This document shows positions 27,047 through 37,471 of a stretch of DNA of 38,029 nucleotides, piece after piece. The notes beneath the pieces are model-generated. The model saw only the letters and a program-made list of their open reading frames with translations. It was not told where the DNA came from and made no database searches. Made by a program: the position numbers and the translations under genes. Location of the stretch: contig JACPZA010000012.1 of assembly GCA_016195715.1 (NCBI GenBank), forward strand, positions 1 through 38,029. Reading direction: 5' to 3'. Position 1 is the stretch's first letter; every line of letters starts with the position of its first letter. The stretch comes from Candidatus Daviesbacteria bacterium (GTDB lineage: Bacteria; Patescibacteriota; Microgenomatia; Daviesbacterales; UBA10151).

Positions 27047-28179
27047 TTTTTGACAAAATCCTTTATTATATAAAAAGATAACAAATACATAGCTGGTAGT
27101 ACAGGGATTAAGTATCGGGCCAGTATAGTACCAAAAAATAAAAATGCAACATACATCACAAACCACAAAGCTATTACATTTAACTTTTTATCCTTTGATC
27201 TCTTTTGTTTTTTAAAAATTTTATAGATAGCAAAAATAGACAAAATTAACAAAATCGGCCAAGTTATTTGAAAATCCACCGATGGTTTAATAGTATTCTC
27301 CCAAGTAACGTGCCAACGATTAAATAAAAGTAGGTCAAAAAAAGCCAGCGGGTCAAAGTGAAATTTACCACTATGATAAACATAAATATATTTTTGAACT
27401 CCAAGGATCCTTCTAAATGAATCGCCTTGAATATAACTTGGAATATAACTGATAAGTAATACAAGTAAAGATACCGGGGTATAAATTAAAAAAATAAGTT
27501 TACTTTTTGCTTTGTACAAAAAAACAGCTAATAACCAAGCCAAATAAATTACAAACGCAGTTATCCAGAATTTAACTGAGGCTACTAATCCTAAAAAAAT
27601 AAAGGCAGGCAAAATTGATAATTTTCCTCGCCACCATATTAGAAAAAAGTAAAAGCTAAGTAAAATAAAAAATAATTGGATATTATCAAGAAGCGGCATA
27701 TAAATCATTTGAACTTGAAATATTTTTTCAAAACTAAAAGCGCTAGTCATTACTAAAGACCAAATTTTACTTTGGAGCACTAAGCTGCCTAATAAAAATA
27801 GCGCTAAAAGAGAAAGCAAATTAAATATTGGACCAGTTAGAGTTTCATTATTAAAAAGACTTATTGTTAGGGAAACAAAATATTTACCAAGTGGCGGTTG
27901 CTCGCCATTAAACAAAATTGGATCTTGACTATGTAAGTAATTCCATCCTGCTAAGGCATAGTAATATTCATCGGGAATAATAATTGGACTATATGCTTTT
28001 ACATATTGAGATTGATCGAATAACCCTTTTAAAACTAAATAGCGTTTTGGGTAAAAAGGCCTTATATAAACTTGCCACTGTTTGCTCGCTACGTAAATAA
28101 AATTTGCTATTAATAAAATAAAAAAGAAAGTAATGATAATTATTACATAATGCCTGGTAATAAACTTAAGGGGATTCAT
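27043..28179 (-). CDS. GT-C-like membrane protein (PMT/dolichyl-P-mannose mannosyltransferase-like)
   Basis: Multi-TM; PDEYYYALAGWNYLHSQDPILFNGEQPPLGKYFVSL loop typical of PMT-like enzymes. Start more likely Met at 28179 than 28215. Confidence 0.72.
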   Translation of the reverse strand: MNPLKFITRHYVIIIITFFFILLIANFIYVASKQWQVYIRPFYPKRYLVLKGLFDQSQYVKAYSPIIIPDEYYYALAGWNYLHSQDPILFNGEQPPLGKYFVSLTISLFNNETLTGPIFNLLSLLALFLLGSLVLQSKIWSLVMTSAFSFEKIFQVQMIYMPLLDNIQLFFILLSFYFFLIWWRGKLSILPAFIFLGLVASVKFWITAFVIYLAWLLAVFLYKAKSKLIFLIYTPVSLLVLLISYIPSYIQGDSFRRILGVQKYIYVYHSGKFHFDPLAFFDLLLFNRWHVTWENTIKPSVDFQITWPILLILSIFAIYKIFKKQKRSKDKKLNVIALWFVMYVAFLFFGTILARYLIPVLPAMYLLSFYIIKDFVKK

Positions 28180-29173
28180 AAAGTTTTTGATATAAGGCCT
28201 CAGTCTTTTCTGCACATTTTTCCCAGCTAAACTTTTTTGAATGCTCCAATCCCTTTTTGCGATAATAATCCCTTTTTGCTAAAACAGTTTTTATACCCTC
28301 TTTTATTGAATTTATTTCTTTAGGATTAGCTAAAAAGGCATTTTCAGCTGCAATTTCTGCCATCGACGATAAATTAGATGTAATAACTGGAGTTCCTGAT
28401 TGCATTGCCTCAAGTATCGGAAGTCCAAAACCCTCATAAAAAGATGTATAAACTAACGCAGCCGAGCTGTTATATAACAAAGACATCTCCTCAATAGATA
28501 AATGAGGTATATTTTGTCCGGTTATTATAAGAGGGGTATTTAATGAAGCTTTCTTAATATTTTCCAGATTTCTCCTTTTTCCAACACCTCCGATTGCTAA
28601 TAAAAAAATATTCGGTAAATTATATTTCTTTCTAAAAACTTCTACTTTTTTCTCATCCTCTACTTTAAAAATGGGATCTGCCGCTTCATAAATAACGGTT
28701 ATTTTTTCTTCAGGAATTTTCGAAACTTCAAGTAAATCTTGTTTTGTTGATTCAGATACTGCAATAATCATATCAATTTCATTTTCAACAATTTTCAATC
28801 TTTTTTGATGAACCTTTACAATTTTAGGATGAGACCACTGCGGAAATTTAATTGGGATTAGATCATGATAAGTTGTAATTTTTTTAGCCTTTGTTTTAGG
28901 CTGCATCCAATCACTACTATGAAAAATATCAGTTTCACCAATAAATAAATCAATCGGAACTCTTAATTTATTAAATAAAAACTCTAAAAGAATGGGCGGA
29001 AAATTAAATGATTTCACATTAGGAATTTCTCCTTTATACGGCTTTCTTAAGGAACTATAAAAAGGGACAATTTGTAACTTATGATTTCTAATAAGTTGAA
29101 TAACAAGATTTTTGGTATAAGTTGCTACTCCACCTGGATGAGCAATTTGTGAAATGTCAATTCCAATTTTCAT
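28166..29173 (-). CDS. Glycosyltransferase family 4
   Basis: [82 protein letters not shown]. Confidence 0.93.
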   Translation of the reverse strand: MKIGIDISQIAHPGGVATYTKNLVIQLIRNHKLQIVPFYSSLRKPYKGEIPNVKSFNFPPILLEFLFNKLRVPIDLFIGETDIFHSSDWMQPKTKAKKITTYHDLIPIKFPQWSHPKIVKVHQKRLKIVENEIDMIIAVSESTKQDLLEVSKIPEEKITVIYEAADPIFKVEDEKKVEVFRKKYNLPNIFLLAIGGVGKRRNLENIKKASLNTPLIITGQNIPHLSIEEMSLLYNSSAALVYTSFYEGFGLPILEAMQSGTPVITSNLSSMAEIAAENAFLANPKEINSIKEGIKTVLAKRDYYRKKGLEHSKKFSWEKCAEKTEALYQKLYESP

Positions 29174-29196
29174 AACTATATTTAGTCTAAAACATT

Positions 29197-30609
29197 TTAT
29201 CTTATGTACAAAGTAACAAATCCGACTCCATTGAAATTAAAAGTTTGCATTTTGTTATAACCTATACTTACTAATTGCTGAGCCAATAACCTTTTAGGAT
29301 CTGTAATATCAACCAAGTATTCAAATAGATAAACCTTCGGATCATTTCTTAACAACTTATTGAGATCAATTAAATCATCCTTTGTCATAACGGGAATTCT
29401 CTTAAGCCCACCTATCAGATTATCTGTGTTTTTTGCATAATATTTAACTGGTGCTATTAAGTTATTATCCTCAAAAATAGTAACTGAAATATTTTTTTGA
29501 TTTTCTATAAAATGAATCGCCTCCCGCCAATTCTCCCTTTGAAATTTAGGGTTAATGTTAAATACAAAAACCGCTACTAAACTAATACTTAAAACTAAAG
29601 AAATTAATAATATTTGCCATCTTCTTGAAAGTATACAAATTCCCTGTGCAGTTAAAATAATCATCGCAGGTAAAGTGTAAAGTAGGCGCTGATATGATAA
29701 AACCGGCAAGTAAATTGAGATTAACCCAAGAAATAATATTGGAACTGTGAACCATAATAATAACAACCCATTCTCTTTTCTAGTTTTTTTAATCCCAAAT
29801 AAAATTAAAAATAAATAAAAAATAAATAAAGCTAAACTGAGTAATCCATAAATGACCTTATTGTCTAAACTAATTCTTCCTATAATAAATTTAATAAATA
29901 TTAAGCTGAGGTTTTTAAAACTTAAACCACCAACAACTTCAGACCATTTAGATAATGTAAGAGCAGTTTTTTCTCCTAAACCAAGTTGGTTTAAAAAAAT
30001 TGGTAGCCAAAATATAAAGCTAAGTAAAGTTAAAAATAGTGAGGCCAAAAAATTTTTAAGTTTATATTTTCCCCAAATCAATAAATATAAAATTTGAACT
30101 AATAGTATCGGAAATAAGACATAGTCGGAGTAAATCAGCAATATATTAGCTATAGTTAAAGGTAGCATAGTATTTTTTTTATTTTTTAAAAAAGAAATAA
30201 AGAATAAGAAAGAAGTTACTGTTAAAAAAACATTTAAAGAATACATTCTTGCTTCTTGTGAATAATATATAAGCAAAGGATTAAAACTAAAAATTAGCGA
30301 GGAAAAAATTCCAATACGCTTATTAAATAAAGTCTTAACTAACAAATAAACTATGTAGACTGATGCTACTCCCAATAGAACTGAAGGCAACCTTAAACTT
30401 ATCTCAGAATAACCAAATACTTTCCCCCAGAAAAATATTAACAGATAATGCAATGGTGGATGAAAATCTCCAGGCATAAATTTAACAACTAGATCAACTA
30501 AGGAGTACTGTTGAATGGAAATTGCACTAATAGCTTCATCTAACCAAAATGATTGGTTAAGATTAATTACTCTGAGAAAGAATGCAATTATTAGTACTAA
30601 AAAAATCAT
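29197..30609 (-). CDS. GT-C-like membrane mannosyltransferase (ArnT/PMT_2-like)
   Basis: Multi-TM; INLNQSFWLDEAISAISIQQYS...MPGDFHPPLHYLLIFFWGKVFGYSEISLRLPSVLLG. Confidence 0.85.
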   Translation of the reverse strand: MIFLVLIIAFFLRVINLNQSFWLDEAISAISIQQYSLVDLVVKFMPGDFHPPLHYLLIFFWGKVFGYSEISLRLPSVLLGVASVYIVYLLVKTLFNKRIGIFSSLIFSFNPLLIYYSQEARMYSLNVFLTVTSFLFFISFLKNKKNTMLPLTIANILLIYSDYVLFPILLVQILYLLIWGKYKLKNFLASLFLTLLSFIFWLPIFLNQLGLGEKTALTLSKWSEVVGGLSFKNLSLIFIKFIIGRISLDNKVIYGLLSLALFIFYLFLILFGIKKTRKENGLLLLWFTVPILFLGLISIYLPVLSYQRLLYTLPAMIILTAQGICILSRRWQILLISLVLSISLVAVFVFNINPKFQRENWREAIHFIENQKNISVTIFEDNNLIAPVKYYAKNTDNLIGGLKRIPVMTKDDLIDLNKLLRNDPKVYLFEYLVDITDPKRLLAQQLVSIGYNKMQTFNFNGVGFVTLYIR

Positions 30610-31460
30610 TTGTACAAATGTTCTTTAAAAAATGATCTGAAAAGTGATACCTCAACTGCAAAATCATAGATTAACTTAAAAAAAATAAAGAATGGAAGTT
30701 TATAAACAATTCCCTTGATAAAACCGTTAACCAAAGAAAAAGGCAATGAATATCTGATGATTGAAATAATTCTCATTAGATTTTCGTTTCTAATTTTCCT
30801 ATTTTTATATTCATTTTTTCCAATCCAACGTGCTTGCGTAAAAACTTCTTTTAGAGTTTCCGGATTTTTATGATAAAAGTAAGCATTTTTTGCTACTTTT
30901 GCTTTTGCATTTAATTTCTTTGATAGGGTATAGTCATCTATATAACCAATAGAATCAAAACCGCCTACTTTCAAAAATTCTTTTTTTAAAATTGCTCTAA
31001 AAACTGCCTGTTCATCTGGATAATTTTTTGGATGCATTTTATTAAATGGTAAATTTTTGTTAACATTCCAACATTTACTCCATATGTTTGTTTTATTTAA
31101 AACAAATTCATCTTTGCTAAATGAACCTATTGCTTTTTTACTCAAAATGGGTTTTATTAAATTGCTTATAAACTTTTTATCAAAAGTCATATCAGCATCT
31201 ACAAAAACTAAGATTTCTCCTTCTGCGTTTTTTGCACCAAGATTTCTTGCCAGACCAGCACCTAAATGCTTTTGTGTTAAAACTTTAACTTTTGGATTTT
31301 CATTTTTGAACTTTGATAAAATCTCTAAAGTTTTATCAGTTGATCCATCATTTACAACTATAATCTCTAAGTTTTTATAAGTTTGCTTAAAGAGTGCTTC
31401 TAAACAATCGGCTATCGCTTTTTCTTCATTAAATGTTGGAATAACTACACTTACTTTCAT
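30606..31460 (-). CDS. Glycosyltransferase family 2
   Basis: MKVSVVIPTFNEEKAIADCLEALFKQTYKNLEIIVVNDGSTDKTLEIL, GAGLARNLGAKNAEGEILVFVDADM. Confidence 0.94.
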   Translation of the reverse strand: MKVSVVIPTFNEEKAIADCLEALFKQTYKNLEIIVVNDGSTDKTLEILSKFKNENPKVKVLTQKHLGAGLARNLGAKNAEGEILVFVDADMTFDKKFISNLIKPILSKKAIGSFSKDEFVLNKTNIWSKCWNVNKNLPFNKMHPKNYPDEQAVFRAILKKEFLKVGGFDSIGYIDDYTLSKKLNAKAKVAKNAYFYHKNPETLKEVFTQARWIGKNEYKNRKIRNENLMRIISIIRYSLPFSLVNGFIKGIVYKLPFFIFFKLIYDFAVEVSLFRSFFKEHLYK

Positions 31461-32413
31461 TTTTTTAATTCTTGAACAAATAATTTTTCATACTGTAAAG
31501 CTATATCCTCCCAAGAAAATTTTTCCGCTTGATGCCTTGGTTTATTATCCCAATTTAATTCTAAAGACATATTTAAAGCCTTAACAAATGCATCAATATT
31601 TGATGGATCAAACAATATTCCTCCATTACCAATAATCTCTTTTCTTGACTCATCATCTGGGGCAATTACAGCAAGATTTGTTGCCAATGCCTCAAGATAG
31701 ACAATCCCGAACGCTTCTCTATCCCATGATGGAAGAGTAAACAAATCACAAGCTCGATAATAGCTTGGCATATCGCCATAATTTGCATCTATAATTTTAA
31801 ATCTACTATCCCCCAAAAGCATCTTACCTAGTTTCTCCAAATCCCTTTTTTGTGAACCTTTGCCTATAATTAAAAGCGAACCCCTCATCAGCCTTGATAC
31901 AGCTTTAATCGTAAAATCATGGTTTTTATACCACTCTAATGCTCCAACGCTCAAAATAATAGGTGCTTCTAAATTTATATCTGCTTTTTGACCAGTTGGC
32001 GAAAATTTCTCTAGATCTATACCATTTGGTATTTTAGTGACTTTAGTTTTCCAAGCTATTTTTTTCGCCCATTTAAATTGGCTTTCTGTTAAAGCTACAA
32101 AAATATCAGGAAAAGTTCCTATTAAATTCCAAATATCATCTCTACCAATTCCTGCATGTCCCACTATCAAAGTTTTATAGCTGCTAAATAATCTCCCCAG
32201 GCCCGCCTTAAAAGACTGCACTCTCCCGTTAGCAGGAATTACAAAATCATATTTCCCTTTTAATATTTTGGTAAGTGAATCAGCATCTTTTTCAGAAAAA
32301 ATATCTACTTGGAATTTCTTTTTCAACCTTTTAGATAACTCAAATATATGTGATTCAACACCTCTAAAAACACGATTTTGATAGCGGCTCAAAAAAACAA
32401 TTTTTAAACTCAT
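31457..32413 (-). CDS. Glycosyltransferase family 4
   Basis: RVFRGVESHIFELSKRLKKKF; ILSVGALEWYKNHDFTIKAV; PSWDREAFGIVYLEALATNLAVIAPDDESRKEIIGNGGILF. Confidence 0.9.
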   Translation of the reverse strand: MSLKIVFLSRYQNRVFRGVESHIFELSKRLKKKFQVDIFSEKDADSLTKILKGKYDFVIPANGRVQSFKAGLGRLFSSYKTLIVGHAGIGRDDIWNLIGTFPDIFVALTESQFKWAKKIAWKTKVTKIPNGIDLEKFSPTGQKADINLEAPIILSVGALEWYKNHDFTIKAVSRLMRGSLLIIGKGSQKRDLEKLGKMLLGDSRFKIIDANYGDMPSYYRACDLFTLPSWDREAFGIVYLEALATNLAVIAPDDESRKEIIGNGGILFDPSNIDAFVKALNMSLELNWDNKPRHQAEKFSWEDIALQYEKLFVQELKK

Positions 32414-33789
32414 TTTTTAATCCTCCAAAATTCAACACCATCCAATACATCATCTTTATAGTAATTTTTATACATATACTCTAAAACCTTTTTTGGCTTA
32501 TAAGTACCCAAATCATATGCATTCCCTCTCAAGGGTGGACTATAAACAATCACTATTGGAGGGTCTTTTATAAATCCACCAATTAATTGATCTTGAATAC
32601 CTGGAACTTCCATATACCATCCAAATGTATCAATCCAGGGTTTAGGGGCTAATCTATTAGTTAAAGCATATATCGATGAATTAGGGCCAAATAGATAAAT
32701 TTTATCTGTTTTATCGGTTCTATTTTTTATTAAGTTCACCAAGTTTTTTTCCGATTCTGCATAAAATCTTATCTCTGAGTTAATATTAAAAGGCCCAAGC
32801 AAATAAACTTCGCTTATAACAACTACTAGAAAAATTAGCAATTGTAAATACTTAAAATTCTCACTCAAAAAATTAAATATCATAAATCCCAGTACAAAAA
32901 CCAAAGCTAGTGCTGGTTGAAAGTGGAAGTAAGAAAATCTAGGGTAAATTGCCAAAATTGCAGCCAAAAGTAACGAAAAAGCTAGAATTATTTTTTTATT
33001 TAAAAAAATTTTTATTCTACTAAAAATTAACAAGAGGGGAGTAAGAGGAAGTATTAAGGTTAATACTTGGTTTCTACTTATTTTTAAAGCAACATACCCA
33101 GGAAACTTTGACCACTCAAAAAGTGGATAATAAAAGTTCCAATTCCAAAAATCAAAAATAGAATTAGTAATTAACAAGTAGATAAAAAATATGATTAAAG
33201 GCAGCAAAAAAGCTGCCAGACAAATTATAAATTTATTTAATATTTCTTTTCGAAAAATAATAGGTACTAGAATTAAAAAAGCAAAAAAATATATAAAGGC
33301 TATTTGCTTAATTAAAACCGCTAGAGAAAAAAACAATCCAGATAAAATAATATATCGCTTCCTAGACTTATCAATTGCTTTATTTGAAAAAAATAAAGCA
33401 GCTAAAATAAAAGCTATTGTTGCATAATCAAACCACAACATATCTCCATCGAATAAAGTTTGTAAAACAACATAGACTGCTAAAAAAATTAAACTTACTT
33501 TTGTCTTATTAACTAATCTCAAATTAAAAAAAAGAAGTAAATCAGTCAAAAGAATTATTATAAATGTGAATATTCTTAAAGCCTCAGGACTAAATTTAAA
33601 AAAAGAAATAACTCCTGATAAAATTAGAGGCAAACCAGGTGTATACGGCATAACAAAATCTTTATAAAAAACAAAACCTTTAGAAAAAAAATAAGGATAA
33701 GAGATTAATTCAGGCCAAGAAGTAAATTGAAAAATTAAAAGTAAAAATAAATGAAACCCTAAGATAAAAAGAACTACTATTTTAGTCAT
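32410..33789 (-). CDS. GT-C-like/PMT-type polytopic membrane protein
   Basis: Multi-TM; FSKGFVFYKDFVMPYTPGLPLILSGVISFF loop and FDYATIAFILAALFF; soluble C-terminal tail. Confidence 0.65.
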   Translation of the reverse strand: MTKIVVLFILGFHLFLLLIFQFTSWPELISYPYFFSKGFVFYKDFVMPYTPGLPLILSGVISFFKFSPEALRIFTFIIILLTDLLLFFNLRLVNKTKVSLIFLAVYVVLQTLFDGDMLWFDYATIAFILAALFFSNKAIDKSRKRYIILSGLFFSLAVLIKQIAFIYFFAFLILVPIIFRKEILNKFIICLAAFLLPLIIFFIYLLITNSIFDFWNWNFYYPLFEWSKFPGYVALKISRNQVLTLILPLTPLLLIFSRIKIFLNKKIILAFSLLLAAILAIYPRFSYFHFQPALALVFVLGFMIFNFLSENFKYLQLLIFLVVVISEVYLLGPFNINSEIRFYAESEKNLVNLIKNRTDKTDKIYLFGPNSSIYALTNRLAPKPWIDTFGWYMEVPGIQDQLIGGFIKDPPIVIVYSPPLRGNAYDLGTYKPKKVLEYMYKNYYKDDVLDGVEFWRIKK

Positions 33790-34597
33790 TTTTTTTTGCT
33801 ATCACCAAAAGATCACTACCCATATTTAACTTAGATAAAATCAAACCTGGAATAGCCGTTAAAAGATTAATAATAAATCTCTTTTTAAATTTATATAAAG
33901 AAGTAAATAGTTCTAAAAAAGGATTATTTAAATCCCATATCCCAGATGCTCTTTCAGTAAATATTATTTTTAATCCATTTTTTCGAAGTAGTATTTCAAG
34001 AGATTGTAAACTAAAGTGCCAAAGATGTTCTTCTAACAAAAGATACGGCCAGTTTTTTCTTTTTAGTGATGCAGATAAACTTCCAAAATTAGGCAGATCT
34101 ATATATAGTAACCCATCTTTATTTAATAACCTGGAGGCTTTATTAATAGCAAGAAATGGGTCTTTTAAATGTTCCAGGGTGTGATTGAAAAGTATCACGT
34201 CAAATTTTTTTTTGAACTGGATTTCTTCAAAAGGAATGGTTATAACATCAATTCCTCTATTTTTTGAAAGTGCGGCTGCTTTATTAGATATTTCTACTCC
34301 TAAAACATTAAATCCCTTATCCTTAAATAGCTTAAGCATTAACCCTGTCGAACTCCCAACATCTAATACCTCTCCTTTTTTTTTAAAATTCATAACTTTG
34401 TTTACCCGTTTTTGAAAAATATTCTCAAACAATTTCTCTTCTTGAATATAAACCTCATCCCTATGATATTGTCCTAAATGTGCTGATAAATTTGTGGTAT
34501 AACCAAAACCGCATTTTTTGCATTTATAGACTAAATGATTTTTAAATTTAGCGAAAATTTTTGTATCTGATTTACAAACTGGGCACATATTTTTCAT
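33782..34597 (-). CDS. Zn-ribbon + class I SAM-dependent methyltransferase
   Basis: N-terminal CPVC...CKKC; GEVLDVGSSTGLMLKLFKDKGFNVLGVEIS; FNHTLEHLKDPFLAINKASRLL. Confidence 0.85.
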   Translation of the reverse strand: MKNMCPVCKSDTKIFAKFKNHLVYKCKKCGFGYTTNLSAHLGQYHRDEVYIQEEKLFENIFQKRVNKVMNFKKKGEVLDVGSSTGLMLKLFKDKGFNVLGVEISNKAAALSKNRGIDVITIPFEEIQFKKKFDVILFNHTLEHLKDPFLAINKASRLLNKDGLLYIDLPNFGSLSASLKRKNWPYLLLEEHLWHFSLQSLEILLRKNGLKIIFTERASGIWDLNNPFLELFTSLYKFKKRFIINLLTAIPGLILSKLNMGSDLLVIAKKND

Positions 34598-35378
34598 TTT
34601 TTTCTAAAACGACCATTAAATGAGGTCCCCACAAATAAAAAGGATAAATTTTAAGTAATCCTAAAATTTTAAATACTAACTGAAATAAAGAGAGTCTATC
34701 TTGGTCCCAAAAACTTGAGAAATAATTAATTTTAAAATTTTGTTTTGTGTATAAAATTAATGTATTTAAATATGGCTCAGTAGTTGTATCAGAGTCTATT
34801 GTATAAATTTCACTTCTTGGTTCGACTTTAGTCCAATTTAAATTAGAAATATTTTTTTTATTTAAGTTGATTAAATCACTTAAAAATCCTTTAATCAACT
34901 TATTAATTTTTTTCTCTTTTGAGTTGGGAGATCTTCTGTTAGGTGATCCAAAGTTAGGAGCTATTATCACCAACATTCCCTTTGGTTTTAAAACACGTCT
35001 GGCTTCTTCCATTACTGTTTCAGGATTCATTAAATGCTCAAAAACATATGCGGAATAAACTAAATCAAAAAAGTTATCTTTAAAAGGAAGTTTCTCTAAA
35101 TTGCCTTTTGTAAAATTAATTTTTGGATATTGTTTCCTAGCTTTTTCTATAGCTAATTTATTAACATCTATCCCGTAAGCCTGAGGAGATGTGTTAATGG
35201 TTGCTAGAATTAAATTAATCCTTGTACCTTCTCCGCATCCCATGTCTAAAATAAAATTAGAATCTTCACACAATTTTAAAAGTTTTTTCATACTTGGATG
35301 ATTTAAATCTAAACTCCCTTTATGAGCTAAAGTATAATAATTGTTATCCCTTAGTTTTTCAGCTTTTTGATTTCTCAT
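34572..35378 (-). CDS. Class I SAM-dependent methyltransferase
   Basis: FILDMGCGEGTRINLILATI, YGIDVNKLAIEKARKQYP, FDLVYSAYVFEHLMNPETVMEEARRVLKPKGMLVIIAPNFGS. Confidence 0.9.
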   Translation of the reverse strand: MRNQKAEKLRDNNYYTLAHKGSLDLNHPSMKKLLKLCEDSNFILDMGCGEGTRINLILATINTSPQAYGIDVNKLAIEKARKQYPKINFTKGNLEKLPFKDNFFDLVYSAYVFEHLMNPETVMEEARRVLKPKGMLVIIAPNFGSPNRRSPNSKEKKINKLIKGFLSDLINLNKKNISNLNWTKVEPRSEIYTIDSDTTTEPYLNTLILYTKQNFKINYFSSFWDQDRLSLFQLVFKILGLLKIYPFYLWGPHLMVVLEKNEKYVPSL

Positions 35379-36204
35379 CTGTTATCTCTCTTTTAATTTT
35401 TTTTAGCGGAGTTTCTGCTAAAGCTCTTAACCTAAAACCCATTGACATGTGTTGCCAGGGTGAATTAATAAAAGATGGATAAGGTTGGTAAAATACTTCC
35501 GGATATTCAAAATCACTAGGGAATTTAACTCCTATCTCATACTTAATCTTTATCGATCTTTTAACGGAGTCTTTATCTCCCTCTTTTAAATTTGATCTTA
35601 TTAAGTGGCTAAAGTGAAGCAATGGTCCATTAATAAACTCCAGTTTTTCCTGACCATAATCTTGTATTAATTTTTTCTCTTCTGTAAAAAAACCCTCAAG
35701 TGGATATTCATTTTTAATATGTAACCCTTTAATTTTTCTATTTATTGCCCTGATATTAAAATGTCCTTTTTTACCTAAGATTTTGTATCTTCCAGTTTCC
35801 TCAGTTCGGTAATGGTAAATGTCTCCGACTAAATTTATAACCGGATTAACCAAGGCGTATAAGATATCTCCCTTAGTTTGTATCCGATTAACTGTTTTTT
35901 TAATTGAATTTCTCCACCAAACTTCATCTCCATCAACTAAAATTAACCAGTCACTAGTTGTTTCATCAAGCATTTTTTGCCTTAGTCTGGTTAAACCTTC
36001 AGCATTAACCTCACCCATCTTTTTAAAAATAATTTTATTTGGGTGGTCTTTTTTTAGCAGATCAATTATTTTTACAGTGTCATCAATGCTACCAGTATCA
36101 TAAATTAAAATCTTATCCAAATGATCAATTACACTTTTAATTGCAAACCATATATATCTTCCCTCATTCTTAACAACCGTATTTCCCCAAATAATTTTAG
36201 CCAT
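35359..36204 (-). CDS. Glycosyltransferase family 2-like
   Basis: WGNTVVKNEGRYIWFAIKSVIDHLDKILIYDTGSIDDTVKII, WLILVDGDEVWW. Confidence 0.82.
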   Translation of the reverse strand: MAKIIWGNTVVKNEGRYIWFAIKSVIDHLDKILIYDTGSIDDTVKIIDLLKKDHPNKIIFKKMGEVNAEGLTRLRQKMLDETTSDWLILVDGDEVWWRNSIKKTVNRIQTKGDILYALVNPVINLVGDIYHYRTEETGRYKILGKKGHFNIRAINRKIKGLHIKNEYPLEGFFTEEKKLIQDYGQEKLEFINGPLLHFSHLIRSNLKEGDKDSVKRSIKIKYEIGVKFPSDFEYPEVFYQPYPSFINSPWQHMSMGFRLRALAETPLKKIKREITDEKSKS

Positions 36205-37471
36205 TTTTGCCCTTAAATTTTATCATTACCCAAGTTGTAGAAATTATTAAATTGAGTAAGCTTACCGCTACAACTGTAAGTGCTGCTCCCACTGGGCCTA
36301 AAGCTTTAATCATAACCCACATCAAAGAGGTATTCACGACAAATATAATTAAGGTAATTATAAAAGCAATTTTTGACTTAGAGAAATAATAATAAATTGC
36401 TTGATATGCAGGGGTAGAAATTAAAAAAAGTAAATTAGCAATAAACAATAAGACAAAAAGGAGAGAGCTTCTTTGGTAATTAGACCCATAAAAAATCGGG
36501 ATAAGGAAAAAGCCTAAGGGTATAACAAGAAGTCCTAGTAGTGAAAGCCCGATACAAAAAAAACCCAGTTTTCGAAAATAACTAAAGGCATCTCTGGTAT
36601 TGGTCATACTACCAAATTTAGGAGCAGCAACAACAGCAATAGCAGAACTGAGTTGTGGAAGATACGATGTTAGTTGATTTGCAACTGAATAAATCCCTAG
36701 ATCATTTAGAGAACTAAGTTTTGTTAAAAAGATGCTATCTATGCGGGATGAAATTGCTGATAAGACTATTGTTAGAGCTACCCATTTATTAAAATGGAAA
36801 AGACTATTAAATTGTGAGGTTTCATTTTTAGCAGTTAAAAAATCCTTTGGCAAAAAAAGTAAGGCAATGAAAAAACCTAAAAAGGTAATTGAAATATAAA
36901 TTAATAATGCATTTGTAGGAGTTAAAATAAGTCCATAAATTAGTAAGATGGCAAGTGCCAGGCGAATTGCATTCATTGAAATGTTAATAAAGCTCCATAA
37001 TTTAAATCTTTGGAGCGCTTGCAATGAACTAGTTGCAAAAGAGAAAACTAATGCTCCACCAACACCAACTAAACTAAGCCTTAAATAAAAAGAAAGCTCT
37101 GGTTTTTGCAGTATATTGAAAGATATAAAAGGCATTACTAACCAACCAATAATTAAAACGACGAGCCAAATTAAAAGTTTACTTTCAAGTGATAATTTGA
37201 GAATTTGCCTTACTTTCGATAAGTCATTTAAGTAATTTTTACTGACAAAATTAATAATACCCGTGTTAATCCCTAAATCAGCGATATCTGATATTAAAGT
37301 TAAAATTATAATCGAAAACGAAACGATACCAAAATTTTTGGGTCCTAGACTTCTAGCTAGTAATAGAAAAAATACAGCTCCAATAAGCCCATTAATTATT
37401 GTACCGCTTAAAGTAATCAGCGAGTGTTGAATCGTCTTAGTTTTCAATATCTGTGCAAGTTTTTGTTTCAT
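36197..37471 (-). CDS. Wzx-type flippase (polysaccharide biosynthesis protein, MOP superfamily)
   Basis: Polytopic; LSGTIINGLIGAVFFLLLARSLGPKNFGIVSFSIIILTLISDIADLGINTGIINFV. Confidence 0.9.
   Translation of the reverse strand: MKQKLAQILKTKTIQHSLITLSGTIINGLIGAVFFLLLARSLGPKNFGIVSFSIIILTLISDIADLGINTGIINFVSKNYLNDLSKVRQILKLSLESKLLIWLVVLIIGWLVMPFISFNILQKPELSFYLRLSLVGVGGALVFSFATSSLQALQRFKLWSFINISMNAIRLALAILLIYGLILTPTNALLIYISITFLGFFIALLFLPKDFLTAKNETSQFNSLFHFNKWVALTIVLSAISSRIDSIFLTKLSSLNDLGIYSVANQLTSYLPQLSSAIAVVAAPKFGSMTNTRDAFSYFRKLGFFCIGLSLLGLLVIPLGFFLIPIFYGSNYQRSSLLFVLLFIANLLFLISTPAYQAIYYYFSKSKIAFIITLIIFVVNTSLMWVMIKALGPVGAALTVVAVSLLNLIISTTWVMIKFKGKNG

Noticed and set aside
27047-27166. N-terminal extension MVCDVCCIFIFWYYTGP... 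of the GT4 ORF
   Set aside because: GT4 starts at [11 protein letters not shown] (27046); the extension is an alternative frame of the upstream membrane-protein gene.
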